From Fasciola hepatica (lineage: Eukaryota > Platyhelminthes > Trematoda > Plagiorchiida > Fasciolidae): DNA of 64,000 bases. Positions 1 through 10,406 of this stretch are shown here, piece after piece; the stretch's first letter is position 1, and each line of letters begins with the position of its first letter. Under the pieces are notes generated by a model. That model had not been told where the DNA came from and did no database searches. It saw only the letters and a program-made list of their open reading frames with translations. Where the stretch lies: contig CANUEZ040000020.1 of assembly GCA_948099385.1 (NCBI GenBank), positions 7,720,501 to 7,784,500 on the forward strand, given 5' to 3'. The translations under genes and the position numbers were made by a program.

Positions 1-1084
1 ATGTCCGTCAATGGGCTCGTGCTTGCCTGCAGTGTCAACGTGTTAAGACCCATAGGCACACTAAGGCGGCGTTAGCCAGGTTCCCAGAACCTGAAACACG
101 TTTTCATCATGTGCACGTCGACCTTATAGGACCACTTCCACCTTCGCTTGGGTACGTTTAAATACTCACATGCGTCGATCGTCTTACTCGCTGGCCGCAG
201 GCCATTCCTATCCCTCGTCCCACCTCGGAAGAGGCCGCGAAAGCTTTTCTGACCGGGTGGGTTAGTCATTTCGGTTGCCCGGCAATAGTGACCACCGATC
301 GCGGTCCACACTTTGACGGCGCCTACTCGCTACTCTCGGTTGCCAACACGTTAAGACGACAGCTTACCACCCTCAGGCCAATGTTATGGTTGAGCGTTTC
401 CACCGGCAATTAAAAGCCACCCTTCGAGCAAACGGTAACCCCCTTTGGAGTGAAACACTACCATTAGCACTCTTAAGCCCGCGTAGTACCGTTAACGAGG
501 AATTACACACAACACCGGCCGTACTAGTATATGGCTGTACACTTCGTCTGCCTGGGGAGTTGGTAGCCCCCTCACCAACAGTGACTTTCGACTACGGTGA
601 CTATGCTCAGCGCCTTACGCAGCACATGCGAGTGCTCAAGGCCAGTCCGCCGCGTGAACAACAGTCTACAAGTTGTGTCCCAACTGCATTAGGAACCGCT
701 ACTCATGTATTCCTTCGCGTCGATGGCGTTCGATCACCACTACAAGCGCCATACACTGGCCCGTTTCGGGTGATAAAACGTAGGGCAAAAACATTTGTCA
801 TAGATATCAGCGGACGACACGACACCGTATCTATCGACCGTCTCAAGCCTGCCGTCATGCAGTGCAAGCCGCTCGGCCAATTTACACCTACTCAAGCCGC
901 TCAGTCACCCGCATCGAGCGAGTTACTACTCGAACCACCCCCAGTTACGCCTAGTGAGGACTCGGCAGCTAGTCCATCAGATTCTTCAACCGTACCCGCA
1001 ACGCGAAGTAGCCGTCGCAGTCGCCAACTACGAAATCCCGTCCGCTTCGCCGATTTCGTGACGATTTTTACAACCGACTGTTAG
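1..1084 (+). pseudogene. Ty3/gypsy-type integrase, 3' part of pol, decayed
   Basis: Retrotransposon integrase, which would insert element cDNA into host DNA. The window opens at the end of an HHCC zinc finger (CLQCQ, about 27-41). The catalytic core follows: first Asp in VDLIGPL (about 116-136), second Asp in VTTDRG (near 290), and Glu in MVERF (386-400). The C-terminal part has the GPY/F-like motif YTGPFRV near 745-768 and a Ser/Pro/Arg-rich tail to the stop at 1082-1084. The open stretch from 386 is intact for 232 codons, but upstream there is an in-frame stop after LGYV near 163 and a one-base frame change near 340, so this copy is dead. The motif order suits Ty3/gypsy elements of the CsRn1-like kind known from flukes; the clade name is an inference. 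Confidence 0.85.
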
Positions 1085-1707
1085 CAATAAGTTGGGAAGT
1101 TCACCATGGATTTACCAACCAACAGGCCCGTAAAATTACAATCGGTAGTTATGATTTCATCTTCTTCTGGTCTCCTAGCGACTACAACAACACCGAACAT
1201 CGTTCGCGTGTTGTTATTACGGTCCAACATCCGCCGGTGCCCTCAGGCGCTATTTTGTTCCAGTTTACCTTGCTCTCTCTCAGACGGATCTACACAGTCA
1301 CATTGGCTTCATCCGTGGCCTCGCTGACTCCCGTGCACGTTCAAGGAGCCAACCACTCATTGGATAACGAGACGATTCGTCAGCCTGGTACTGGAGACGA
1401 CAACTGGACGCCCTTTTGGATGGACCTGACGCGGGATCTTCCGGCTCGCATGCGTTTGAGACCCGTGGGCGCTAAAACACAGTTGGACCTACGCACATGG
1501 GACCTCGAGAGTGCAGGCACCGTTAAACTCATCAGCAGTCGTTCAACGTCACCAACAATATAACGGGCAAGCTACGAGGAGTTCCTGGACAACCAATAAT
1601 TCCGGCCTACCATCACGATCGAAGCCCAACTCCGTCGGACTTCTAGGAGGAAGCCCCTGTAGCAGTTGTCATCTTCATTCGTACTTTTACCAAGTTTATT
1701 GTTTAAC
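1085..1707. other. Non-coding stretch between integrase and LTR-like segment
   Basis: About 620 bases between the integrase stop and the LTR-like repeat. Short open frames occur on both strands (for example 1237-1563 plus) but show no domain or motif I recognise. By position it could be the 3' untranslated part of the gypsy element or a degraded extra frame. No obvious polypurine tract is visible just before 1708. Confidence 0.35.
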
Positions 1708-1978
1708 TGAACGCTGACTGCCAAGCGCGGTTGCCATTTGACCGTTGCTCTTGCGCACGCTTCCAAATACACGCTAACCGCTATCTATCCCAATCGCCTT
1801 CTCGTTCTCACGGGTCGTGGAGAATACTGTTCTGGTTAACATATTCGTGCAGTGCCGCACACTAGAGTAACGTGCAGGTGGTCCACGCAGTACAAAGGAC
1901 CGAAGCACGCGTTTACTAAGGAAACCGCGAAGTAAGGTCTAATCAACCTTACATGTCCGTTTACTGTAGTTGCCAACA
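1708..1978 (+). repeat. LTR-like segment (putative 3' LTR of the gypsy element)
   Basis: This stretch lies downstream of the integrase, where a 3' LTR is expected, and resembles 9898-10090 in order and wording: both open with TGAACGC, share CAAGCGCGG and GCCATTTG, and carry AAGGAAAC followed by GTAAGGT and ACCTTACA near the end. It begins TG and can be read as ending CA. Alignment was by eye; the second copy is shorter. Confidence 0.5.
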
Positions 1979-2288
1979 TCATTTCGTATAAATCTGATTG
2001 TTTCAAGTAGATGACTGAAACGAGTGAACGAAACGTTAAGATCTAGGAATATTTGTATTCCTTCTGTTCTGACCAGTCGGATAGTGGGTGCTCCTTTCTT
2101 CAATATAACAGTCGAAAAACCCAATAGCACCCATTGCTTTGTTCTCATGGACAGGAACAACGCAGAAAATCGGTTTTACATCAGTCGTCGCGAAGAGCGG
2201 CTAGGACCAAATATCGAGCGGGGTTGGCAGTGATCAATGAGCTACTGCTACGAATCTCCAACCCTGGTTTTCCCCATACCTTACGTTG

Positions 2289-2291
<3 letters not shown>

Positions 2292-2368
<77 letters not shown>
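2292..2368. repeat. (AT)n microsatellite
   Basis: An uninterrupted alternating TA tract of about 77 bases. Tyr-Ile repeat frames across it on both strands are artefacts of the tract, not genes. Confidence 0.97.
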
Positions 2369-2371
<3 letters not shown>

Positions 2372-2469
2372 GAAGCAAAGTGTAGCGAGCATGTTTTCGG
2401 TGATTTCATTCTCAAGCCAACCGCAATCACATTTATAGGTAAACAAAGTAAGGGAACGAAGGAACACTC

Positions 2470-2510
2470 GTAGTCAGTTAGCCAGTCGACTGGCTAGCTG
2501 GTCAGTCTAC
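2470..2510. repeat. Imperfect 41-base palindrome
   Basis: Centred on the perfect 16-base palindrome AGCCAGTCGACTGGCT, with outer arms GTAGTCAGTT and AGCTGGTCAGTCTAC that pair imperfectly. It could form a short hairpin; no function is evident. Confidence 0.7.
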
Positions 2511-2614
2511 TAAAAAACAAGGGCCATGGTAAAATTACGTGTCATAGTAAGGGATCTGGGTCGGGATCATATCCAGGGATGACGTCATCGACCTTTGGCC
2601 ACGAAAGAAGCGCT

Positions 2615-3350
2615 CGGACCAACCTCTTCTGTGTGCAAAGCTTTGGCTGTAGGTAGTTGGATGCTGATTCCTTTGGCTATCGCCAGTTCCCTGTATCTGA
2701 ATGATTCGGTTGAACCCTGTATAGGATGTTGAATATCGTAACCGGATCAGCCGTGTAACCCGAGTCTAACAGACGCGCGAAAGCAGAATTTGATACGGCT
2801 CCTCTTCCTCCATGGTAGAGCCAACGTGGTTGGTGCTCTCAAACACGTTTGGATGATTGCACTATCGTTCGACCTATATAATTGGCACCTCGGGTGCACT
2901 TGAATTAACAAACGATCATTGAAGAGGTCAACAAAAGCAAATTATCCTTGCTCTCGCTTTTCATGATGGTCGATGTCGAGAGTAAGCATCTGAGCTTGGC
3001 AGCATGAAAAGTGGCTTTACGTGGTGGATGAAACCCTGCCAACTGTCTTGGTTGCCGCATCTCCTTTGCCAGAAAGTTTAAACAATACGGGCTTCTTTTC
3101 TACTTGTGACACATTTTGGCTCTGTTCGGTATGTTATACTGTACTCGATGAGCCTGTCTGGGTAGCCGTTTTCTGACATGATCCGGCGGATTGTTCTTAA
3201 CCCAGTCTCTAGTAAACTATCCGAGCAGATACGTGTAGCCCTGGATACTAGGCATCTCGCCGTTTCGCTTCTGGCCGACTGAAACAAAGCTGTGGAAGTT
3301 TGTCTGTTCATGAAATATGCGCAACAAATCACAGTGCTCTTCTGAAAAGA
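2615..3350 (-). pseudogene. Penelope-like element: RT C-terminus plus GIY-YIG endonuclease, decayed
   Basis: Read on the minus strand this gives the end of a Penelope-like reverse transcriptase followed by its GIY-YIG endonuclease. Visible pieces in order: NFHSFVSVGQKRN near 3290-3250; a frame change; CLVSRATRICSDSLLETGL and SENGYPDRLIE (about 3270-3150); KKPVLFKLSGKGD near 3090-3050; and the GIY-YIG-like core ANYIGRT near 2880, then EHQPRWLYHGGRGAVSNSAF and LDSGYTADP (about 2840-2740). Several stops and frame changes break it. The RT palm and fingers are absent, so only the 3' third remains. The order RT then GIY-YIG is diagnostic of this class; the assignment rests on motif wording rather than a search. 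Confidence 0.72.
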
Positions 3351-4779
3351 AACTGCCAGTTCAGAATCAGACGCCAAGCCAACTTACACCACAGGCGAGC
3401 TTTACGAATACATTCGGATGGTACGTGCACAACGTTTTTAATGTCACAGAATCCGGTTTTAATTTAAGCCCTGACCCTCGGGTTGAGGTTTTCTTATCCA
3501 CACAAGAATGAAAATCAGACAGATCTAGGAGCTCCCTTTGAGAGCCTCATGGAACAGATGAAGACTTTAATACCGAAATCACCAACTGACCTAGAGCGTT
3601 TCAAAAGCTCACAGCCTACCAGCACCAGAGACACCAATTAACAAATCACAACTTTCTAATAAGGAAACATAGATGAACTCAAGGAAATCGACAAGTAATT
3701 CCCAGTAGACCAGATAAAGGAAGTGGTAATGAATCGTAGTGATTGTTTTGAAGCTACTGGACACATTGGGCGACGAACCTAGGTTCACTCAGGATTTATC
3801 GGGCAAAGACCAAACAGATCGCGCAAAGAAAGGAATTACTAGAGCACTGAGTAGCTTGAAAGTCAGTGAACATATATATCCCGTCTCTTTGAGAAACTCA
3901 AACCTCCGGGTACGACAGTACGGTGATTGGTAGGAATCCAAATACAGACTGAGCACACGTGTTCCTTTGTTTTGTTATTTTGTTTGCGTATAAATGGGAT
4001 TGCAATCGGTTTGGGTAGGAGAAACTGACTGAAAAACGGTCAACAATTCTCTTAGGAGCTGTAACGAATCCACGCAAAATAACGCCACTAGCTACGGCTT
4101 GCGAGGTTTTGAAGTTGGTGTGCCATGTCTCGAAGTTCTCAGCCCTGTACATATGGCAGAAAGACGAGAGCAAACATCCATGCCAACGTTTCAATCGACG
4201 CTGCCAATCAAGATGGTCTTAGTATAATCCCAGTGGGAAGCGGTGCAACTGGTTCAAAATAAATTTCATGAAGTTAGTTGTGTATGACAATTCAAAATCT
4301 GTACAATCTATACAAGATTTATGGCTTCAAACAGGAAACAAAGTTGGCCGCCGTTAATCCGTAACCTCACGTTGTGCCAGTTTTCCGTAGCCACCGCGTT
4401 CCGCATCAAAGTCCTTTCGAAACTCGTCTCGAACCTACAATAGTTAAGAGAAATGGGGAAGCAGGAAATACGCATACCTGTCCACATACGACGAAGGAAA
4501 AACGTGAATCTTCATGCACCAATTAGGAAATAAAAATGAACAAATGCCAAATTATTTTTTCGCTGTGTAGGCTTTCACCACTACCATAACCTTCAAATTA
4601 GCCCAAAATAACAGGAAAATGCTAATAAACTAGGTGGTTCCGTGTCTCAGGAACCATACTTCAGTTCATACAACCATTAACTATGCACTAGGCGCGGTGG
4701 CTTTGAACGCTATCTCCCGGCAAAAGCCTCAGTCAGAAATTATGAAAAAAAACTAAGAAGATAACTACGAATAGTATCA
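3351..4779. other. Unassigned, A/T-rich intergenic DNA
   Basis: About 1.4 kb read on both strands without a recognisable domain, repeat tail or RNA gene. The open frames (for example 3898-4194 minus) are short, unrelated to families I know, and typical of chance frames. Confidence 0.4.
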
Positions 4780-5775
4780 AGCCAACAAAGATTTGCGAAT
4801 ACAACAGCGCCACTGGTCACGACACGGTGTCATATCCTCCAACGTACCTAACGACTGAGTGGGGGATATCTTGGACCCCACTCAGGAGGCCTACTACGCC
4901 CTACGTGGCCAAGTCTACTAACTAGGTTTTTGATATCTTTCTTCCATGTCATAGACTGGCTACCCGCCTCAGTGAACATTGCGCGCCAAGGAAACCTGCC
5001 AGGGGACGTGCGCAACACACGTCTCAACCATCTTAGCCTGGTGAGCTTAAGTATTTCATCTAATCATTTGGTTCGTGAACCCAAGACTCTCCGCCGAACT
5101 TTAGCACTGCTGATACGATGTTCCCACTAGGTTCGAACAATGTTACGAAGACATCGGTGTTCGAATACCGACAATCTTCCTAAACGAACAAACATCTAGA
5201 TATCAGTCTATTTTCGTTGACATGCACAGAATCATCCAATGGAAATGAAAAATGACAACTGACTAGGATCCCGTCAAGAAGTGCACATTCAGCCTTGAAA
5301 CAAGCCTGAACACGAGCGCGACACCGAATCGCCGGGCACACGAAGAGTGAAGCGAGAAACGGAACATGTGTCGGGAGCAAGATGTTATCACAACAAAGCT
5401 GGGTCTTGTATGCGTGTTTCGGAGAGACAGCATACGTCTATTTTAGAGGTTTCAAGAGTCCTAGGTAAATAAACCTGTTGCCCTGTTCGACAGTGTGCAA
5501 CCGTTGAGAGCAGTTAAGTGAAGAGAATAATTATGTCCGAGAATTGATTCCCAATTTTCCCCTATCTCGACTCGTCGTGGCAAAGAGCAGTGAGAAAAAA
5601 TGTTTTTCGAAGGACCGCTGGGGATTTCTGGGCGGATCACACTTTGTGGTTCCTTTGGGAACCCGAACCGGGGTATTTGAATCAATAACAGCAAGAATGT
5701 AGTAGATTGAATCGGCTGTCCATCGACTGGTTCGGAGAGACAACTTTGTCTGGCCTGTACCCATCAACCTGTAAT
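4780..5775 (-). pseudogene. RTE-2 LINE with endonuclease fused to RT C-terminus (internal deletion)
   Basis: On the minus strand, 5775 to about 5460 resembles the 5' leader of the RTE copies near 14400-15170 (for example VRVPKG..., then the start of the APE endonuclease, LHLTALNGCTL near 5520). It continues with endonuclease-like wording (AECALLDGILV near 5290, RLISRCLFV near 5200). At about 5170 the reading jumps directly into the extreme RT C-terminus: SAESLGFTNQ and LGHVGRSRPPEWGPRY, near 5100 and 4910. The central endonuclease and the whole catalytic RT are missing. Many stops and frame changes show that it is old. Its 3' portion is homologous to 7020-7967. Confidence 0.68.
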
Positions 5776-5776
5776 G

Positions 5777-5910
5777 CAGTGGAAGGGACGTACACCATAG
5801 CCTATAAAATCCACTATGCTACTGAGAATAATCGGCAACCGGATACAGAGTGGAGAACCACCCCGGGTTAGGCTCGATAACGAGACCGATGGCAACGGAT
5901 TGTGATCGGC
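5777..5910. repeat. Unclassified interspersed repeat, copy 1
   Basis: Begins AGTGGAAGGGACGTACACCA and keeps the same spaced words as 10407-10570: GGCAACC...GA, GAGTGG, GAGAACCAC, then GGATT. It could be a SINE or a LINE leader; orientation and class are undetermined. Confidence 0.5.
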
Positions 5911-6091
5911 GGAGAAAGGATTCCAACTTCTTCCTTCCGAGTTGATAGGTTTAAATCACTCCACCACCACCAGCTGCCTCAAACCAGGATGTAAGGCCTT
6001 CGATATCAGTCCTTGCTGGCGTACTAATTGAATTGGCAAGCCATCAGCTTCATAAATAGTTCCACTTCCCTAATGACTTACTGCCGGTGAC

Positions 6092-6610
6092 TCAAATAAG
6101 AAAGAACAGCTTGCGTAAGCAGTCCCAACCAATAGATTTGGCGGTTTTAACACAAATCTCGTTACGAGCCGCTTCATCACACCAGTTTCCAACCGAGACC
6201 GACTGGCGAGTCGAGAAAGCGCAGAGATTCAGCAAGAATCTAGAGTTTACGAAACGACGTGATTGGCCACAACCCATTACACCGCTTTGTTTTGGAATTA
6301 GGTCAAAATTATTCGTAATTAGGCCAAAAATATTCGAGAACAGATCAAAATTATTCAAAGTGCCACTCGACTGGCTTTCCGAGATTTCCTCCTGATTGGT
6401 CTGAAGACCGGCATACCAATCACCCTTACACATTTCGCGTTGGTGGCCACAACGTGCGCTCGTCGTGTGCATCGCACCAAAATGTACGTTCACAATTAGG
6501 CACGCGGACTCGACCGTGTCGGGACCAGAGCTAAGAAGCTTAGTAACTATCATGTGACCGAACCAGGTGATCGAGAGGCAACCATTACCAGGACCAGTAG
6601 ATCGAGGCAA
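6092..6610 (-). CDS. Unrecognised 172-codon open frame
   Basis: An uninterrupted minus-strand frame starting at ATG 6610, fairly long for this stop-rich window. I recognise no domain. The middle of the predicted protein contains a two-fold near repeat of Asn-Asn-Phe-Asp-Leu, from short A/T-rich near-repeats at about 6297-6357. The N-terminal half has scattered Cys and His residues but no clear zinc-finger spacing. No splice sites or promoter can be tied to it. It may be a chance frame in an old repeat, or an exon of an unknown gene; I favour chance. Confidence 0.2.
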   Translation of the reverse strand: MPRSTGPGNGCLSITWFGHMIVTKLLSSGPDTVESACLIVNVHFGAMHTTSARCGHQREMCKGDWYAGLQTNQEEISESQSSGTLNNFDLFSNIFGLITNNFDLIPKQSGVMGCGQSRRFVNSRFLLNLCAFSTRQSVSVGNWCDEAARNEICVKTAKSIGWDCLRKLFFLI

Positions 6611-7019
6611 GCCTCTCAGTCGGTTTTACGCGTTTCAAGTGGGCGAAGCGAACAAAGCAGATGAAATCATACTGCGGTCATAGACTGGCTCCGAGGATGA
6701 TAATGGGAAACGAGAGCTGCAGTGCGGTCACAATGAAGCAAATCCATCCGATTCTCAACCCGCCTTCACCGCTGCCGCGTGGAAATCAAAAATTATCGAA
6801 GCATACGAGCGACAGACTGCAGTTGGGCAGTTTTCGGTTTCAGTTCATTCAACCATTTACCTGACACTTCGGCACTCTGGCTCCGCTTCCTACCTTCCAC
6901 CATCCCCGAATAAAGGGCGAAAAGAACAGGAGCATAGTGATGAAGATTCGAAAAAAGTAAAGTATCAAGCGGAAATCAAGAGGACAACGAAAGAGTCCGA
7001 ATGCAACTACGCTACTGGC

Positions 7020-7967
7020 CGCAACACTAAGTCACACCACTTAATGTATCCAAAAATTTGGTAGACCAGTCGCGTGGACCACAACCTGGAAATCTAACAC
7101 GCCTTATTTGGCCAAGTCCACTGGTCAAGGTTTTCATACCTTTTTGCAATGTTATGGACTGATCACCTTGACCTACCTTTCAACCACTACCTGCCTCGGA
7201 GAACAGCGTACGCTGAGCAAGTCTATCGGTGGGCATGCGTAAAACATATTCTTATCACCTCAATCTGTTTCGATTCAGTACTTGACCCAGAGACTGACCT
7301 CTGGTTCCCAAAGCCCTACGTCTAACCTCAACATTGCTGATACGGTATTCCAACCACATTCGGGCAGTGCTACGGAGAAATCGGTGCTTGAACACCGATA
7401 GTCATCGCCTGTCTTCTACCCTTAACGGCCACGTTTCTGAACCGTATAAAAGAACGGACCTAACAGCCGCACTGTACACTCTACCCTTAACAGACAATCG
7501 GATGTCACGCCGACAGCACAAGTGGTTGAGGTTGGCGATAGCCAAACGCGCCTACTGTATACGTGATGACACTTCGTCCGATATCTGTCCATCTGATGAT
7601 ATGTAACCGCCCAGGTAACTAAGTTTATCCACTTAAGATGGAGCTTCCCCCGCTAGCACAAGGATTGCCGTGGAGCAAATCTAGACTTGCGGCAGAAGTT
7701 CACACTTTGAAGGTGCAAACGCATCTCAGACTTTGCTGCGCTGTTGTTTAGGTTACCTGGGTAAGCTCACAACTTACCTGGATCTCCTCTCAGAAGAACC
7801 ATATCGACCGTGTATTCCAAGTCAGACAGTTTATTGCCTGAACAAAGATCGATTCTGCCATCTCAAAAACCAGTTCAGTTATGAAACTGAAGAGAAATGG
7901 CGGAAGAGAGCAGCCATGCCGAATATCATTTCCCATGGTGAACTTGGGTGAAAGATCACAGTAAGCA
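7020..7967 (-). pseudogene. RTE-2 reverse transcriptase fragment (palm to C-terminus)
   Basis: From 7967 downward on the minus strand: VRAYCDLSPKFTMGNDIRHG (near 7965-7905), followed by CSLPPFLFSF, equivalent to the RTE GVRQGCP-SPFLFN block. It then decays, and resumes with GYISSDGQISDEVSSRI (about 7615-7560), RRDIRLSVKGRVYSAAVRS and VLLYGSETWPLRVED (about 7510-7420) and SNVEVRRRALG near 7330. Stops and frame changes are frequent, and the YADD region is not legible. The fragment is cut at 7967-7970, exactly where the plus-strand RTE-1 copy begins, which suggests that RTE-1 landed in it. The rest of RTE-2 is not evident beyond the far end of RTE-1. Confidence 0.72.
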
Positions 7968-7985
7968 CGAACTGCGATTCCTTGG

Positions 7986-9587
7986 GTGGTATCACTTGAG
8001 CCCCCATTGGAAGTAGAAGTAGAGTCATGCATTCGATTACTGAAGCGAGGGAAAGCGGCAGGTTCCGACGAACTTGCTTCAGTTCTTTACAAAGTGGGTG
8101 GAGATGCTTTGATAAAACTACTTACCGTCTTGCTCCGTGACATTTGGAACGAGGAGCGTATTCCGTTAATATGGAGTGAGTCATTGATTGTTCCCCTCTT
8201 CAAGAACGGAGTACGGAATGACTGTAGTAATCATTGTGGGATTAGCTTGGTTCCGATAGTCACCAAAGTATTAGCCTCGATTTTGCTGCACCGTCTTACA
8301 CCGGATCGCGAGAAGAATGCCCGCAAACAGTAGGCCGGATTCCGCCCAGGTCGAGGAGGCATAGACCAGATTTTTACTCTTCGCCGACTATTTGAAACGC
8401 GTCACACGCACCGCCGACCGACAATAATGATTTTCTTGGACTTGAAGGGCGCTTTCAATTCTGTTGATCGAACAGCGCTTTTCAGTATTCTTCATTGAAA
8501 AGGTATGCCCTAGAAGTTCGTGAACCTACTGAGATCATTGTATTCTTACACTTCGGGCCGCGTAAGATTTTACGCTGAACTATCCCGTCGGTTCGAAACG
8601 ACCAGCGGTGTTCGACAGGGATGTCCCATCTCTCCATTCTTGTTTAACCTCGTCATGGACGAGATAATGGAGAGTGCGCTGCAAAATCTTCAGGATGTAG
8701 GCGTCGTACTAGGAAATAGTGGAAAGCTGTATGACCTAGATTACGCAGACGACGTTGTCTGCTTGTTCGAATCCCCGGAACATGTTCAAAGTGCATTAGG
8801 TAGACTCTCACGAGCTGTAGTTCCATTCGGCATGCGCTTTGCACGTTCAAAGTGTAAGGCGAGGTTACAAGACTTGACGTCAACGATTCCGGGCTTGATG
8901 CTTGATGGGGAGGTGTTGTCAGTTGTCGACCACTTCACCTACCTCGGTAGCTGCGTGACGACGGATGGGAGCACAGTAGTAGAGGTGAGCACGCTGATAT
9001 CCAAGGCTCGAGTGGCGTACGCTGGACTGAAGCACTTGTGGCGCCGACATGATATTTCACTGAAGTTGAAAGGGCGTGTATACTGTGCTGCAGTGCGTTC
9101 AGTTTTGTTGTATGGCTGCGAAACTTGGAGTCTGCGTGCTGAATATATTCGTCGTCTTGAGGTTTTCGACCACCGATGTTTACCTAGCATCGCTAAGATC
9201 GGGTTGAGTAGCCGAGTAGGCAATGCTGAGGTCAGAAATCGAGTATTGGGTACCAATTCGGAGAACGTTCTGTCACAGCGTATCCACCTTAGTAAACTTC
9301 GTTGGTTGGGGCACGTGTTACGTATGTCAAACACACGTCTGCCATACCGTGTCCTTTTCTCCGTTCCTCCTCAGGAGTGGAAAAAACCACGTGGAGGTCA
9401 ACAAATGACGTGGCAGTGAGGAATGAGGAAATGTGCAGCAAACTTAGGAAAAGTAGGTGCTTCACGTCTTCGTGGTTGGGGTCCAAAAGATTCGTCTACC
9501 AGTTGGCTGGAGATACTGAAGGATATGGCAGAGAACCGTGAACAGTGGCGATCGTGTTGTCACTTTCTGTCGAATCAGAATGATTGA
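7986..9587 (+). pseudogene. RTE-1 reverse transcriptase
   Basis: RNA-directed DNA polymerase of RTE-1. Segments: the start of RT (LLKRGKAAGSDELASVLYKV; VRNDCSNHCGISLVPIVTKV) to an amber stop at 8331-8333; AGFRPGRGG and the first catalytic Asp in IFLDLKGAFNS (about 8340-8462); a frame change near 8500; then a 299-codon open frame from 8520 with SGVRQGCPISPFLFNLV and the catalytic LDYADDV box (Tyr-Ala-Asp-Asp at 8742-8753), followed by the thumb and C-terminal RRLEVFDHRCL and LRWLGHVLRM. A TGA at 9417-9419 interrupts the normal end; in-frame homology resumes (LRGWGPKDSS...REQWRSCCHFL) to the natural stop at 9585-9587. The active-site Asp residues are kept but the frame is broken at least three times. 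Confidence 0.88.
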
Positions 9588-9772
9588 TCGATGTGCGTTT
9601 GTACAGTTAGACTGTGTATTCCGTGTGTTGGCTACTAGGGAATTCTTTTCTTTCCCCACCCATGTAGGTCCAGTCCCCGTCTATCTTGTATATTCATACT
9701 TTCTAATTCAGCATGCAACATGGTGAGAAAGGCAGTGGTCAGTGGGGCTTGTCCTACTGTCTAACTCTGTAC

Positions 9773-9788
9773 GATGATGATGATGATT
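9773..9788 (+). repeat. (GAT)n tail of RTE-1
   Basis: Short GAT repeat at the 3' end of the element. RTE elements typically end in such trinucleotide tails rather than poly(A). The same tail appears in reverse at 12625-12648. Confidence 0.85.
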
Positions 9789-9897
9789 GTCTCGCCAGCA
9801 GATTAAAGACTGGTTTAATTTTTCGCGCTACATGCTTTTTTTACATCTGTAGGAAGATTCAACTTGGTTCCTCAATTTGACACATTATCTTTCTAAG

Positions 9898-10090
9898 TGA
9901 ACGCTTGCCGTCAAGCGCGGTGGCCATTTGTCCGTTGTGCGTGCACGCTACACGCACACTCTGGCAATATACGCTAATCTCTCTCGTTCTCCATTGATAG
10001 TGGGCAGGACCATCGAACGCGTGTAATAAGGAAACAGCGTGGTAAGGTTTAACCGACCTTACACACCTATCCAACTTCTTGCCCTGCACA
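9898..10090 (+). repeat. LTR-like fragment, second copy
   Basis: Resembles 1708-1978: TGAACGC start, CAAGCGCGGTGGCCATTTG, then AAGGAAAC, GTAAGGT and ACCTTACA near the end, in the same order but about 80 bases shorter. No integrase or gag is beside it, so it may be a solo LTR or a fragment. Confidence 0.5.
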
Positions 10091-10109
10091 AGGCCTAAAT
10101 TTGTCCCAC

Positions 10110-10400
10110 TCTTTAATACTGGATTCATGTCTGGGGCGGGACCTCATATTCTTCGTTATCTCTCCTCGACCGTGTCCAACGTAAAGCCATCCACCTCATC
10201 GGCAACACCACAACTTTGCAGTCACTAGCCCATCGGCGGGTAATTTATTCACTCTCTTCTCTACTGGTATCACCATATTTACAGTCCTCAGGAACTTTCT
10301 TCTGTGGTTGCCATCCGCCTTGTTTCCAATAATCTGTCCCGTACGTAGGAAAAAAGCCATTCATCCTAGCTTGGCGCACTGCTACTTATAATTACAAATC
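10110..10400 (+). pseudogene. Jockey-like RT C-terminal fragment
   Basis: Plus-strand reading gives HVWGGTSYSSLSLLDRVQRK then AIHLIGNTTTLQSLAHRRV, a typical end of a Jockey/CR1-group RT, where a conserved His-Val-Trp-Gly is followed by a VQRRA-type helix and a LAHRR motif. A one-base frame change near 10245 shifts to WYHHIYSPQELSSVVAIRL, and stops follow from about 10350. Only the last 90 or so codons remain. It lies 300 bases beyond the CBP20 exon on the opposite strand. Confidence 0.68.
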
Positions 10401-10406
10401 TGCACA

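Larger units (their letters stand above)
7970..9788 (+). mobile_element. RTE-1 non-LTR retrotransposon, 5'-truncated copy
   Basis: A LINE of the RTE group. The copy starts abruptly inside the linker before the RT (junction near 7970, after which it matches the minus-strand copy at 18328-20505) and runs through RT, a roughly 185-base 3' UTR and a GAT-repeat tail at 9773-9788. Truncation at the 5' end with an intact 3' tail is the usual result of incomplete target-primed reverse transcription. The last 70 bases recur in reverse at 12625-12693. Confidence 0.85.

Noticed and set aside
2134..2473. Open frames of Tyr-Ile repeats on both strands
   Set aside because: They are read through the (AT)n microsatellite and have no independent coding evidence.
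8325..8345. Genuine stop-codon readthrough or an altered genetic code in RTE-1
   Set aside because: Other stops and frame changes occur in the same copies, and the CBP20 exon needs no recoding; decay is the simpler reading.
8939..9334. 131-codon minus-strand frame opposite the RTE-1 RT
   Set aside because: It is an antisense shadow of the RT; the same antisense wording appears at 7334-7606 opposite another RT fragment.
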